The notes beneath the pieces are model-generated. The model searched no databases. It was not told the DNA's origin and saw only the letters and a program-made list of their open reading frames with translations. Both the position numbers and the translations under genes were made by a program. From positions 76,378,349 through 76,442,348 of the forward strand of contig NC_087062.1 of assembly GCF_963678635.1 (NCBI RefSeq): a stretch of 64,000 bases of DNA, in the 5' to 3' direction. Each line of letters opens with the position of its first letter. The stretch's first letter is position 1. Origin of the DNA: Symsagittifera roscoffensis. Its lineage: Eukaryota > Xenacoelomorpha > Acoela > Convolutidae. Of the stretch, positions 45,060 through 57,312 are shown piece by piece.

Positions 45060-46471
45060 TCCAGGGTAATTTTGCCGCACGTTGAAAAAATCCACATTTT
45101 TCTAGTTTTATTTCGCAAAGTTTTCAAGAAACCATTTTCTTTGGCTTTTGAGCTTTGGAAGTTGTTCCAGTCCGTAGATGAAAAGCTTATGTAACAACAT
45201 AAAGTGAATTTTCCTTTCTTTTATGATCTTGTCAGTAAAATTAAGATATTCAAGTCGCTTCGAGAGTAGCGATAATGACTACTGTTCGGTCGGTTGTAGA
45301 AAGTACATACAAATAACGGTTCGCTGAGATGTGTTTTAGAGAGTAGATAACAGTCGTGTCGCTTATGTGAAAAATTTGTTCAAAAATTGAGTACGGCGCC
45401 ATGTGCAGAAAAATAAAAGTTTGTCTTTCTATCACATCTATAAATGTTAGAGTTTTGAAGGAGAACTTCTTTTTCCTTTATATGATGATACAACCAGGTC
45501 TCTGTTATGCATAAAATCAAGTAAATACTCATATTTATAGCTGATGAAAAGTTTTGCTTTCCATCACAGTTGAATAGGTTTTATGTAATGAATAATAAGC
45601 AGTTTAATGAGGATAGTCACTACGAAAACCTGTCTTCTAAGTCGACCTTCACATCATCGACCATCACATCATGATATTACTCAAGGTTTTTCATTTCCAG
45701 ACTTTTGAACTGCACACCATTTTTGTTTAATTCTGTTTTTTCAAGCATGTTTTTTCATTTTGTGACTATTGTTTCGTTAAAGCCGGTAGTATATACGTTT
45801 TTCAGGACACTTCGCAAGGATCATTCTTGCATCCCAATTGTTCTCCATTTTAACTAGGACATTTCTAGGTTTTTTCCGTTCCTTATCAAGTTTTCCGAGA
45901 ATTTTTACGCATTCAATTTTGCCTGAAACTTAAATTTTTTTTAGTGATTCGCTTAGAATTTCATTTGCTAGTAGTTTTTTTTCTTTTTTCGTTTTCCTTG
46001 ATGTTTGCTGGGAGACCATGAACACGGAAGCTTGCTGTTGCATTGTGATTATAAGCTTGTTTTTGTCGTTGTTGTAGTACCATAGTTTGCAATGCTAGTT
46101 TTGGTTCCAGTTTCTTTCTCACTATGTTGTTTACAATCTCCTCGATCTCTCCTTTTATCTTTTCCAAGGCAGGTTGGTTGCTAGCATTAATGGCCATCTC
46201 AAGTTTTTTTTTTCATTCCGAACTCGCTGGTTTTCCATTTGCTCATTGTTATGATCATTAGATATTGCATTGATGACACCCTCGCGTTTGCCATTGTCCG
46301 TACAGTCATTGCACATGAGTAGAGTTTTGCTGCCCATTAATTTATTTCCATGATTACATATTTGGACAACCCAGCGCATTTGACCGTTAGGTGCATGTTC
46401 TTTTTACAGGAAATGCTGTGGTATGTGGGCGCATTTGAGGCAATAATCTTATTGCAGGGTTTGCAAGTCAT
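45060..46471 (-). pseudogene. Decayed CR1-like element R: zinc-finger ORF1 and endonuclease start
   Basis: From an ATG at 46471 the minus strand reads MTCKPCNKIIASNAPTYHS, then CKKNMHLTVKC, and after a frameshift LLMCNDCTD: a C4HC3-like finger like that of element O. Frame 46197-45961 contains ASFRVHGLPANI (RRM-like start). Near 45850 a KLDKERKKPRNVLVKM stretch matches the ORF1 C-terminus. At about 45530-45260 an endonuclease start follows (LCITETWLYHHIKEKEVLL, then CTFYNRPNSSHYRYS), with STCGKITLDVIF near 45090. Multiple stops; no RT follows. Confidence 0.65.
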
Positions 46472-47984
46472 GGTAACTCAGAGATTGAAGGTGTTATAAC
46501 TAGAATTTGATCCTTTCACAATCACTTCAATTTACGAGTCAACAATTTGAGAAGAAAAAATCACTCATTTTGATAGTATCATTTTGATATTCAATCGGAA
46601 GCCTCTTCTCGGGAACTGTTGTAGATATGCTAGATTTTTTAAGGTGATGAATAAAGACCTGATCTCCAAACTCGGATCTGGGAGGAGATCTTGGAATCGT
46701 CTGGTGTACTCCTTGTCGTTTTTTTTCCTTTCTGAAAGAAGCGATTTGATAACGAGTTTTTGCGTCTTTCAGTTCTGTTCATAGGGTGTCCAAACCAATT
46801 CTCTGGCAATAGATGATCGCTTTGATTCGATTCTAGAATGAATCAAAGTTGGAAGGAATCTGCACAGAACTTGGAGTTAATATGGATTGAATCAAATGTA
46901 TCAATAGTTGTTTCCTTAGGGGTGTTGCTCTGTGGGGTGTAATGGTATTGTTAATCACGTCGTGCCACAAGATGACTTCCCTGTCGTTTCTCAGATGTTT
47001 TCAGAAGATGTTGAATTTGTTTCTTAGCGCGGGGTTTCATATCGAGTCCTGGGATAGCTGTTATTAATTTCGAATATCTTTGTGTCTTCGACAAGATTTT
47101 GAGGGAATAAAACAATGCTCGTGCAGCTATGATATGAACCATTAAAAATCGACCTTTACTACTCAGGGGTAGGCCCGGCCAGTTTCCTGGAACTAGTTAT
47201 TAATAATAAATCTAATAATGTACAAACCAAATTTTAGTTTAGATAGACCGAGACGGAATAAAAATCATCACGGAAATAACGATCTGGCGTCAGCGAGGCG
47301 TCAAACCGGTATTTTTTAGTTTCAGTTGCTGTGTAAACTGAGAGAATAATGCAATTCTCGGTAGCTAGACCACATATCTTTAATACTCCCGTGTGGACTT
47401 GAAACTCCCGTGGTCAGCCCCCATCGTTGTTATTATGCCTTGAGAATAATTTAGCTCTACTTCATTTTTTTACTGGCTATGTTTAGTGAGGCAGGCTGGC
47501 AATGGATCCATAAAGCAGTGATCAAGCTCGAAATATCTAGAGGGAATTCCCCACATCAATAAACGCCTATGAATTTCAACACTAACCGTGTCTTTATTAT
47601 TTCTCGATACCTTTTTCGGGGTTATTCACCCAAGTTATACAAGAGTAGATGAAATCTTGGCAGTGCAAATGGTAACTTCTAGTTCGATGTCCCTGAGCCA
47701 CAGATAGATAGGACAATTTTATCTATCCAAATGACGTTTAAAAACACGATGAGTTGCTTCCGTGCCTTGAGACAATGGTGATATAATCTTGTTTTCCCCT
47801 CTTCGTTTTTCCTCATGTGTGCGACGGTTCGAATGATCTGCATTCGAAAGAATCGAAGTGATTAGAAGTGATTTTAATTTAATAATTAATAAGAAAAAAT
47901 GAAAACGACTTGGTTGAGATTAAATGCGAAGACCATTCAGTCTGACTAAACGAAAGACTTTTATCCACAATACTAACGTTTAAT
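46472..47984. other. Spacer with no identified gene
   Basis: Short frames on both strands (such as 46584-46784 plus and 46951-47142 minus) have no recognisable motif. The minus frame ending SEKRQGSHLVARRD could be an old non-LTR C-terminus, but I cannot support it. Confidence 0.4.
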
Positions 47985-48575
47985 GTACGAAATTTAATCG
48001 AAATGTCACAACGAATTTGTCTCGCAAATGCAACCAATCTCGCAAAAAAGTTATCTCGTGCCTAACCGAAACATGGCTAAAAGCCAAAACAAAATCAGAA
48101 ACTCTTTTTCTACCAGGTTATGAAATCTACATATGTAATCGACCATCTAAAAATTACCAGACGAAACATGGCCGTCTTTCAATTGCCATCAGAAACTGCT
48201 TTAAACTTTAGGCTGTACGCATAAACTCAATTGTTGAACAAGTTTCAATGAGAATAATAGATTTCAAAAATACTTTATTGCCCGCTAAAAGAAACCCACA
48301 TAGACCAATTAATTGTAAAACTTATGAGTAAACCTATTAACACTGCAAGAGACTTGAAATGTGAAAATGTTATGATCACTGGAGATATAAATTGCTAGAA
48401 AACTGACTGGAAAGCAATGACGACAGAAGATGCGGATGAACAATTAATTTTTGTAAGCCTAATTGATAACAGTTTTGAACAAATCTTATCACCTGAAAAA
48501 TGCAAAAGTCTGAAGGTCCTTCTCATTAACAACCCCTCCCTGGTCATAAATACCTTCAGAAAATAAAATGTATTC
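47985..48575 (+). pseudogene. Decayed non-LTR endonuclease fragment
   Basis: Reading across stops gives SCLTETWLKAKTKSETLFLP and GYEIYICNRP (family TETWL, then an acidic-to-LFLPGY segment), MITGDIN near 48375 (family GDFN) and a Leu-rich end. This is the APE-like endonuclease of a CR1/Jockey-type element in plus orientation. The catalytic TETWL Glu is kept, unlike in CR1 copies A and B, but stops abound. Confidence 0.65.
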
Positions 48576-48714
48576 AATCAATGACCAAAATCTCAGTGAT
48601 TAATTTGCACACACAACAGAGAAAAACTTAAGCCAATTTCTAATTGAAACAAAAAGCGATAATAGTGGGGAATTTATAGAGCCAAGAACATAAATGTTAT
48701 AAAAGCACATATCT

Positions 48715-49215
48715 TCAAAACATCATCACAAAAATACCTGCTGATTGCCGACTCACAAGCAAGGAGACCAGTGTTTCCCAACTTCAACATCTTGTCTCTT
48801 TCTGGTGGTAGGATCTTCCACGTATTAAATCATTTACCGGCGAAAGGTCAGTCCGACAATCTGTTTATTTATTGGCGGAAACGACGCCTTCAACGAAACG
48901 GTATCATCTGCACGCAATTAAGAGGACATTAAGAAAGAACTAGCAATTTTTGCACCTTAACTATCTGATCTCTGCGATAGGGTTTGCGTACTGTGCATCC
49001 CCCATGAGTCACTCAACTGAACAAAAAAATAACTGATAGCAATATTGAGGTTGAAAAAGTCATTCAGCGTGAAGCTATAGGAAGCGCCTGGGTTTACAGA
49101 AGCATCAAACAAAAGATATGCTGCAATAGAGATATCGGAAACGAAAACGTTCATCTAACCCAAAAATCCCTGCGCGGTCTTCGAACCACCTTGAGAATCA
49201 ACTTTTTGCGAAAAA
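48715..49215 (+). pseudogene. SGNH (GDSL-like) esterase remnant, retroelement type
   Basis: Plus-strand reading across frames gives IADSQARR (block I-like), then LFIGGNDAFNETVSSA (block III with Gly and Asn), CDRVCVLCIPHESLN, and finally GNENVHLT (block V His). This order is that of SGNH hydrolases. Such esterase domains are known in ORF1 of CR1-like non-LTR elements, which fits the surroundings. At least four stops are present. It lies after an endonuclease fragment, so the order is not that of a single intact element. Confidence 0.6.
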
Positions 49216-49484
49216 AGTGATCACTGAAAGCATCGCAAGACAAATACCCAGAATTTTTTCCTTGTAATCAGTAGTGTAATTATTGAACATGCATGCCTCT
49301 CTACGTAAGTTCATAGCTCTTGGAACTCAATACAGCTTCCACGGTTAGACCTGCTTATTTTTCAATCTAAGTAATTTTTAGCTCTCGGAACTCTTTACGG
49401 GCTCCGCGGCTGTAGGTGACCTCTATTCTTCTTTTCTATTGATAGTACTCACAACACTTAGACATTCCAAACAATTGAGTTCAA

Positions 49485-49642
49485 ACATGGATATTTGCAA
49501 AACATGCCGAAAAAACAAAACCAAAAGCGATACACTATATGAATGTATCTCATTTGGCGAAATAATGCACATGACCATGAATGCACTAACTTGGAAAAAA
49601 AATTCCATCATTTTCAAAACCACAGTGTCTCAAAAATTTTAA
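49485..49642 (+). pseudogene. Zinc-finger ORF1 start of another non-LTR element
   Basis: MDICKTCRKNKTKSDTLYEC then ISFGEIMHMTMNAL matches the fingers of elements O and R, with one Cys replaced by Phe and the last Cys lost. It ends in a decayed frame near 49642. Confidence 0.5.
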
Positions 49643-49969
49643 AATTAGAACAATTAATAAAAAGATACTGCTGATAAAGATCTAAAAAGCTATGAGCTTG
49701 AAGTTTTTGCACCACCTAAGTTAAGCACAACACAGAAGTATCTACGAAGCATTAGAGGAGCGCCAAAGCTTCCATGAGGAAAGAACCGCGACAGACAACT
49801 AATAGAAACCGATGAAAAGAAATGCGATGCTTTTAATCAATTCGTGTTCACAAAAACAGTCACAAAAACCAGTAGCGTGTTCACAAAAACAGAAAAAAAA
49901 CGAAGGTGGTCATTTTGAAAAGGGCAATTTTATTTGCATCGAGTTATACGAAGGTTACCCCGAAAAAAT

Positions 49970-51060
49970 ATGAATGAGCTAGATATCAATAAATCAACAG
50001 GGCCAAATAATTTGGGAAATCTTCTAAACAAAAATCTAGCAAAAGCACTCAAAATCGGTCATACTAATTTTTCAAACCTTAATATACAAAAGAATCTTCC
50101 CTGAAGACTGGAAATTAAGGGAAGTTGTTCCAATCTTCAAAGATGGGGACAAATAAGATTTCAGTAACATCGACTTCGAAAAGAGATCGAAAGAATTCGA
50201 CATCTTCATAGTTCTCAATATGATTTCCGGTAAAAAATGTTTCGGAATTTCTTGCATACTAACATCACTTAGGCTGGGACGATCAAAGCCACCCAAAACA
50301 TAACTGAGCTTTATCTGAACTTCGAAAAAGTTTCCGATTGCGTCCCAAATTAACTACTACTGAAAAAAAAAATTCAATAAATTTGTTTTTGGTAGTAAAC
50401 TAATTGAACTCATTGATTCAATTTTAACTCTACGAAAACAGAATGTTCGAGTTAACAAAGCAAAATCTACAATGTGTTATGTTAGAATATGTTACAAGTG
50501 GTGTCCATCAGGGTTCTCTATTGGGATTACTTTTATTCATGATATACATCAAAGATTTCTTTCGGATATGCTGACGACTTCAGGTTTATTGCTGCAAGCA
50601 AAAGGGAATTAGACAATGCTACTACGTCAATCGATTATTGGTGTAATAATAACTTAATGCTTCTCAATGCTGGAAAATGCACTCTGGTCAATTTCAAAAA
50701 CGACCATCATACATCGAATTGCACGACCTACTTTTCATATCCATTATTTGAAATAATTATGAAATTGACATCAACCAATATGCCACATGCATCCAAAGTT
50801 TAACCAGACAGAATTATAGAAAATAATTTCGCCAAAAATTCGCTTAAAGGAAGACCAAGGCTGACTTCTTCGTTAGATGCCCAGCACTATTCAATATCAT
50901 TATTCGAAGTACACCAAAACAGTTATCGGAGATAAGAAAATCTGCAGAATATTCAAAAATGGACAGCTGCGCATGGCACATAATGTGGCAATGTGGAAAC
51001 TTACCCAAATAGAAAAACTTAGAACTCATTAAACTATATTTTGATGCAAACCCATGGGAT
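49970..51060 (+). pseudogene. Decayed non-LTR reverse transcriptase
   Basis: Ordered RT pieces in shifting plus frames: ELDINKSTGPNNLGNLL, then PEDWKLREVVPIFKDGDK, YLNFEKVSDCVPN (motif A, with the family reading YLDFEKAFDCVPH), GVHQGSLLGLLLFMIYIKDF (motif B), and YADDFRFIAASKRELDNATT (motif C with an intact YADD), then WCNNNLMLLNAGKCTLVNF. The C-terminal tail continues to about 51050. It has stops and indels throughout. Confidence 0.75.
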
Positions 51061-51149
51061 AAATCCTAAATACTATACTAATACAAATACTTCTATTTTC
51101 TTCTGTTATTTTTCAGTCTGTGAGATCGCAATGATATGTTAGTGTAATA

Positions 51150-51182
51150 CCGCAAGAGTTGCGAAGCTACGCGTCGCCTCTA
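51150..51182 (+). repeat. Recurrent GCGAAG hairpin motif
   Basis: CCGCAAGAGTTGCGAAGCTA then CGCGTCGCCTC lies just after the RT remnant. Related sequences, with GTATCGCAAGTGGTGCGAAG and a following GCTTCGCTC, occur at 60256-60292 and 61755-61792 (plus) and 4607-4643 and 9808-9836 (minus). It may be a conserved end of a dispersed repeat. Confidence 0.4.
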
Positions 51183-51290
51183 TTTTGAATTTTTTCATTA
51201 TGCGTTCGTAAATGCATAATTGGCTCAGTTTTTGCGTTGCGAGATGCTTCGGCCGAGTCTCCAAACGTTTGTCCAGTCTATTAATGGGGC

Positions 51291-51299
51291 GTATTTCAG
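51291..51299 (+). other. TTTCAG acceptor upstream of the TADA1-like ATG
   Basis: GTATTTCAG precedes the start codon by 12 bases. An out-of-frame ATG (ATG CTA CAA TGA) lies between them and would give a three-codon upstream frame overlapping the start. Confidence 0.4.
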
Positions 51300-51311
51300 A
51301 TAGATGCTACA

Positions 51312-54243
51312 ATGACCGAAAGCTTAAAAGATCTTGAAGAGCTCAAGTCAGTTAGATCAACATTAAGTGCTCAGTTAGGTGAATTTGAAGCCGAATATCT
51401 TTCTTTAATGCGCGAATGGTTTTGTGGCAGGCTATCAAAACTGCAGCTTGATGAAAATGTACGAACAATTCTTACCCCGCAATCCATTCATTTGCACAAC
51501 TTATTCGTTTTGAAGCTCATTTGTTTTTGCCGTCGAGTTTGCAAGACTGTGGTAGGAAAGTTGACATGTCCACCACAGTTAAAATCAGATGAAGCTAAAC
51601 TTCAGGATGCGACACCAAAGATTAAAGACAGAAAACGAAAATTAGAAACATTGGAATCAGCCGCTGAACTAAATCAAATGGTCTCTCCCAATTTAATCGA
51701 GAATAAATTAAGTTGGCGACAAGAAGAAATTGATAGGATCCAAGTCTTCAGTGATAAAAATGAGATCAAAAACCCTAAAATAGACATCGATCCAGCCGTT
51801 AAACAAACTGAAGGAATTGTTGGTCGAGTATATATAAGTTTATGGGAACACGGTCTGGATACAGTGACACATGATTGCGTGGTCATCATACTCAAGTAAA
51901 TTTTACCTTTGTAGTAAATTGATAGAGTGATACTTTGTGTAAGTCCAATTTGAAGTGTTTCTTGCAATATCTGAATGTGAGATTAAATAAGCTCGGTTTT
52001 CAGGTATGATGTTTCGAATCTAAATTAGGCACGATAAAGATAAGAGAAGAATGTTTCATCTATCTATACATTATTTAATTGGCGTTTCACTTGACCCATT
52101 TTTAAGAAGTCCCTATGTTGACTTTTTAAGTAAAACGCCAATATTTGGCCACTTATAGTTTGTTTTATTGAATTCAACGTTTTCAGTTTCCAAGGTCATG
52201 TATTATTTTAACGTGGATATTTGAACGCAATGCAAACTTTTAGAGCTTTTCGTTTCAGCGTTTATTTGCAAAATTGAAATTTTCGACTCTCTTGTGGTGT
52301 GATTATCAGGGCACACTCGGGAATTGTAAATCGGGCCTCCAAACATTTTTGCTCAAATCTTTTTGTCTTCGAGATAGGAGTTTATTTCTAAAAAACTTGG
52401 ATCTAAAAAAATATTTATAGAAATTTAACGTGTGTCTGTTTAAAGTTGTCGGCTTTGTTACCGCTTTATTACGCAAACAAAGCATGTGTGATAGAATGAT
52501 TTTTTCCAACCTAAGTCGCAAGTATTGTTGCGACGCAAATATTGTTGCAACAAAATTTTTTCATTTTGAAAGTGTTCATTTTGATCAATAACCAGCTATT
52601 AAGTACAGCCAAAGCTAAGGATATTATCAACAGACTATTATATTATAAATAGAATTTAGCTTCAAGGTATCATGGATCAGTAGCGTAGAGGTAGGGAAGG
52701 GGACCCATAACAAAATAAGAGGGTTCGAACCTGAGCAGGGTCGGATGTTTTTAATGAACCTTTGCGTATACTAGCTAAAATGCGTCCACTCTGTAAATTG
52801 AGGCATGTTAGTTGGTAAATTTCTGTTCTTTCAAATTGACTGGTACTGCTAATGCGTCATAATTAGCTTGAAGACTCAAAGTTTACTCATTCAGTTTTCC
52901 CAGTAGCGTTATCGGTCATATTTTTGCTTGTGTATGCGAAGTGCAACTTCGCCTGTGTAAATATATGTTTTTGAAAAATAAATTAGAAAATAATGGTTTT
53001 GTAGGGTTATTCATCATTATGATTGATTACGATTATGATTGATACAAACAAGGTTTTTCAATAAATATAAGGAATTTTTTCGCCTGTAGCAGTTGTACAA
53101 TTAGTTTTCTCTTTTTTTTTAACTTCAAATATTTTTCGAAAGCCCTTGAATTAGTATACTTGAGTGATGGTTCGGAACGGCCAAAACGACAATTTGAAAG
53201 TTAACCATTTGAAAAAAAACATGCTCCTCGAGTCAAATGATACCATATACCACGCAATATATTGATCAATTACAATTACAATAGCTGATTTGCGTAGTCA
53301 TTTTTTTTTTACTTTCGCTGGTTTTTATTCTTCAAAATGTGTAGGATATTCTTCAGATATCTTTTCTTTTTCATTGGACTTTTTCATTTTCTCCGCCAAA
53401 AATTGTTTGTTCAATCACTATTGCATTCAAAACCAATTTGTTTTTGCTCGAACATGCGGTTTCTCGTGTGTGGAGTTCAGCCTGTATTTAGACAACCGCG
53501 TATTCTTACTCGTCAGTATTTAGACAAATACTGTATGAACCAATCAGAATCGAGAAAAGACATAAATAATCCAAAATAAATAATTATTTATTAATTTTTT
53601 CTTTGTCTCGATTCTGATTGGTTGAAACAGTATTTGTCTAAATACTGACGAGTCTGAATACGCGGTTGTCTAAATAATGCTATGTAACCCTCGTGTGTCC
53701 ATCACCGATTGTTTATAGTTCTCTTCTGAGTTAGTTATACATAAAATATACGTTTCTTGAGCAAATTGCACATGTTCATGTTTTATACTGATTTGTGTTT
53801 GAATTCTTCGACATAAAGCATCAAAAACACCAAGTAAATTTTTTGTTGTTTTAGAGCATCCCTTGATTTGTTACGAAGATTCATCAAGGCGCTCTTGGAT
53901 ATTAATCAATCGGCGAAGATGGAAAATCCGGTAAATTTGGCATGCTCTGCAAGATTTGAAGTTGAATTTAACTTGATGTTTTACTCAGTTGTTGTTTTAG
54001 TTTCTTTCTTCGTTGTCCAATGATTCAATTCTCAACAAAGGGTCGACAAATCAGTTACACCTTTTGAAGGAAATGAGAAGCAATGAACGGGAATTTGCCA
54101 GCGAAATTTCGTCAGATGCCAGTGTTCCGAAACAACCAATATCGATACGCAACTTGAGATCCATTCTAAAAATTAAGCCAGATCTTTTGCCAAGCAATTC
54201 CTTTCGTAACTCAGTGCTTGAAAAATGTATCAGCTTTCAATAG
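51312..54243 (+). CDS. TADA1: SAGA subunit TADA1 (Hfi1/Ada1) homologue, three exons
   Basis: TADA1 is a histone-fold scaffold subunit of the SAGA coactivator complex. Exon 1 is 51312-51895, exon 2 53855-53930 and exon 3 54001-54243; phases agree (2, 0) and give 300 residues (human 335). Donors are GTAAAT (both introns), acceptors TTTTAG. Exon 1 starts with ESLKDLEELKSVRSTLSAQL and contains LMREWFCGRLSKLQLDE and SIHLHNLFVLKLI, matching the human LKLWFKQKISKEEFD and NVHSHNDFLLAIL. Near its end GRVYISLWEHGLDTVTHDCV matches the human YEHGLDNVTEEAV histone-fold start. Exon 2 encodes ASLDLLRRFIKALLDI. Exon 3 ends with VPKQPISIRNLRSILKIKPD and a last SVLEKCISFQ, as in the C-terminus of the family. 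Intron 1 (1.96 kb) hosts a tRNA-like sequence and a MITE; intron 2 is 70 bp. Confidence 0.85.
52674..52745 (+). repeat. tRNA-like sequence in TADA1 intron 1
   Basis: TAGCGTAGAGG (A-box-like) at 52681 and GGTTCGAACCT (B-box-like) about 41 bases later have tRNA spacing; the middle reads CCCATAAC. The stems do not pair well enough for a functional tRNA, so a tRNA-derived SINE head or tRNA pseudogene is likely. Confidence 0.5.
53487..53674. mobile_element. Fold-back MITE flanked by TA (Tc1/mariner-like) in TADA1 intron 1
   Basis: Two ~80-bp arms starting TTTAGACAACCGCGTATTC are inverted around a ~25-bp AT-rich loop. TA flanks both ends (53485-53486 and 53675-53676), as expected for Tc1/mariner-type insertion. 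The arms also contain an inner repeat (TATTTAGACAAATACTGT). 188 bp, non-coding. Confidence 0.85.
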
Positions 54244-55933
54244 TGAAGTTACGAATGCATTTCAACAAGAGCGAGAAGAGGAGCAAATCTAAGTTGAGTT
54301 GAAGATGAAACGACGCCAGATAATTGACTAAATCGGAAACATCGAAAAACATTGAAACAATTCAAAATGAACTTAATTGAGACGCATAAGCTTTTAGTAT
54401 TTAGTAACTTTTTGTTAGTTGAAAGATGATGTATCGAAGAACTTATTTTTGAATCCCAAGCGGCAAATTGTTCAAAGATTTTTTTGAAACAGTTATAAGA
54501 TGCAGCAGCCATTAACGCGAATTGTGTAAGTATACGCGTCGATAGACATGCGGTGAGTACTTTTGCATGGTTCTTAATTAAACTACCCATCATGCTATAT
54601 GATGTCTCAATTTATTCATTTCATAGCTAAGCTCAATTTAGTCGAATTCAGGCTCAATAACAGAATTAGTAGAATATAGCTTATAGAGCAGTAGGTAGCA
54701 GAATTTGTTTTAGGCAGCAGAAATAAGCGCTTTTGATGAACCTAAATGCAAAAATTGAAGTCATGCTCAAATCTACAAGTCTTTTTGTAAAATCAAAGTG
54801 CAAAATTTCTATCTTTTTTAAAGAAAATGGTTTCAAATTTGGGCAGTCTTGGTTAAATCAAATCAATTAATCCGATTTATCTCGACTTTGATTTGAAGTT
54901 TCATTTAGAAACTTGTTACTTTGACCCCCGCTAACAACGTTGTGTTATCAATATACCAGCCTTGAATTCAAAGAATAGTTTCATGTAGCGTTTGAATAGG
55001 ATTTTTTAAAATTAAAAATCCTTCCAAATATTTCATTTTGCCTCCAATACTTAGCAGCAATTAAACGAGGTCAATCGTTTCTTTTGGCGGTGACTTGACT
55101 TGTGGATTTCGCGAAAGGACTTGATGAAGCATTTTCACGGACTCCGTAACAAGGCTGTTTTAATGCGGAATCAGCGATATGGATTCCAGTATTAAGTAGC
55201 CTCACAGTATCTATTGATAACAAGCTAAAGGTTATGGTTTTAAGTTTGGTCAAGCCAATGAATTAGAGCAAATTTGGAAGAGAATATCAACTTCATGTTA
55301 CCATTACTTATTTAAAGTTTGTTTGTAACAGGGACGATTCCACTTGCGAAGCAAGTTTTGGATCATGGTACATTTTCTTCGAATCTACCGTAACCAAAAA
55401 CTTTTCATAATATCTTATACGATTATTGTTCCTACCACTTACAAAGTCAGAAAGAACTATTTGCTGGGGTCTGTGTTTTCCATTTGTTTTTGACTATTTG
55501 AAATGAAGCTAGAGGTGTTGAAGTGTAAAACTATAATAAAGCCCTGTTAATGCTTGAATTGAAGAAAATTGTGTTTCGAATAAAAGGTAGTCCGAATTTT
55601 TCGTTTTGCAGACTATATTTCACAAAGTCTACGAATAAAACAATAAAAGACAATGATATAGAAGTTTGCTGCAACTGTAGTCTTATCTTTGCAGCTTATA
55701 ATGAAATCGCTATTTTTCTGATTGAGAAATAATTTACCAAATTATTTTTTGAAATTTGAAAATAAATTTAAAGGTCAACATAATTTTTCAATTACTTAAC
55801 CAACAAGTAGGCCTATGTGTTGAAACTATGAAACGGGGAGTTTATGGGCTACAGTTTTACTTATATGGCTTTTTCAATGGTACGTTTTTTGTATTACTTA
55901 AGTCCTTCTATTTGTTCTCGATATTCGCGATAA
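54244..55933. other. Downstream of TADA1, no supported gene
   Basis: Probably TADA1 3' UTR followed by intergenic DNA. Small frames at 54249-54593 (minus), 55071-55253 (minus) and 55550-55732 (plus) have no recognisable motif. A short hairpin, ACTTGC GAA GCAAGT, lies at about 55338. Confidence 0.45.
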
Positions 55934-55935
55934 GA

Positions 55936-56008
55936 GGAGGCACTTAGCACAGTGGTAAGGCGTTCACTTTGAAATCGTCATATCGTGTATTCGATCCCAT
56001 GCCATGGC
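55936..56008 (+). repeat. tRNA-like SINE head
   Basis: TTAGCACAGTGGTAAGGCG (A box) and TATTCGATCCC (B box) are 46 bases apart, with TTTGAAA in the anticodon-loop position. A non-tRNA body with CCAGCTTCAGGTCTACCACA follows, as in a tRNA-derived SINE. Confidence 0.6.
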
Positions 56009-57312
56009 AATGATAGTGTGTTAGAACAAGCTCTCACTTGACCTCCAGCTTCAGGTCTACCACAACCTGGCCAAATTTGGCTGCAATAGTGGTATCACGT
56101 AAAAGTTCTAGACGCAAAAAAACGGCCTTGAAAAAATCTCAAACTTTCGGGAAAGAAAAGTTATTCCGAAGAAATTTGAAATGAATACCTATGTGGCTTG
56201 TTGCTATTCTTAATAAGGCCCAGAGAATTTTTTTGTGAAAATCAAATTCATTCGGCTCATGAGAAAAAAATTCATTTCTTCAAAAAGTTGGAACCCAGTT
56301 TTGTCCAAATGTTTCTTTTGGCTGAAAATCATTTCTGTTCTAACAGTTAAGTGTTTTTCGCAGCCATTACTGTCCACATTTTTCAAGTTATACAGAGAAA
56401 ACATTTTTATATCACGCTCTCTGTAAACAGAATCAAGTTCACTGAAATAGTTCAGAAAGAATTAAGCTTCCTGAATTTAATTGTTCTTATAGAATTCATC
56501 AAGGCTTTACTTGGATCATTTTTTCTTCTCTCAAAACCAAATTGCTTTTTCTCATAAAATGAGCCCTAACAACCTTTATGTCAAAGCACACTTCAACCCT
56601 GAAAAGCGCCGCATGAATGACTTAATTGAATATCCCAACATCATTTTCCGAGCCATTCAGAATTAGGTTGAACAGTGTGAAACGACTCAACGCGTCCATT
56701 CGCTTTAACCCGCTTTTTAATTGGCCCAGGAGAGAAAAAACTTAGAACTAGTCTCGAAGCAGTTTCCAACAATCTACTCGAGTTTGTGGCTTGTTTCATT
56801 ATACTCCAAGAAAGATTTCGGCAGTCATAGCGCTATAATATGATTAAAAAACTTAGATGCACAATTAGAGGCAAGTGTCCAACCTAGAACCATGCTAGCC
56901 CCCACAAAAATCCGAGACTAGGAAAACCAACAAAAAGTATTTGCATCCAAATCAACTCAACGAAATCTCATGACGGAGTCAGTCATCAGTCGCTTGTACT
57001 TTTCCAACACGAGCAAATTATTTTATCATTAGTAGATTAATTTAGTCAATTTTTCAATCAATCTGAATGCAGCAAAATTCAAATTAAGAAAAAAAAGCTG
57101 GATCTTTTTTACTGCTTTTCTATAGGGGTGGCAAATCTTCAGTAGATACCGTAACGAGGGAATCGTTGAGTAAATCCGAAATCAGTGAGAAAGTATCAAT
57201 ACAAAGTAACATTGGCGTAACAGGGGTGTAAAATTGATGTTGTAGACGAACATTCTACAAAGAAAGTCAAAACCATTCCTTTGAGGATATGGAAAAAAAA
57301 CAAATGCGAAAA
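56009..57312. other. Non-coding spacer
   Basis: SINE-like body at the start, then AT-rich DNA with no supported gene. Confidence 0.4.

Noticed and set aside
54249-54593. 114-codon minus-strand frame
   Set aside because: Antisense to the TADA1 3' region, with no motif or splice context to support it.
55071-55253. Minus-strand frame that looks protein-like, with a possible AATAG acceptor
   Set aside because: No family resemblance and no matching upstream exon found; too weak to call.
55550-55732. 60-codon plus frame with two Cys pairs
   Set aside because: Short, with no motif of known spacing and no splice or promoter support.
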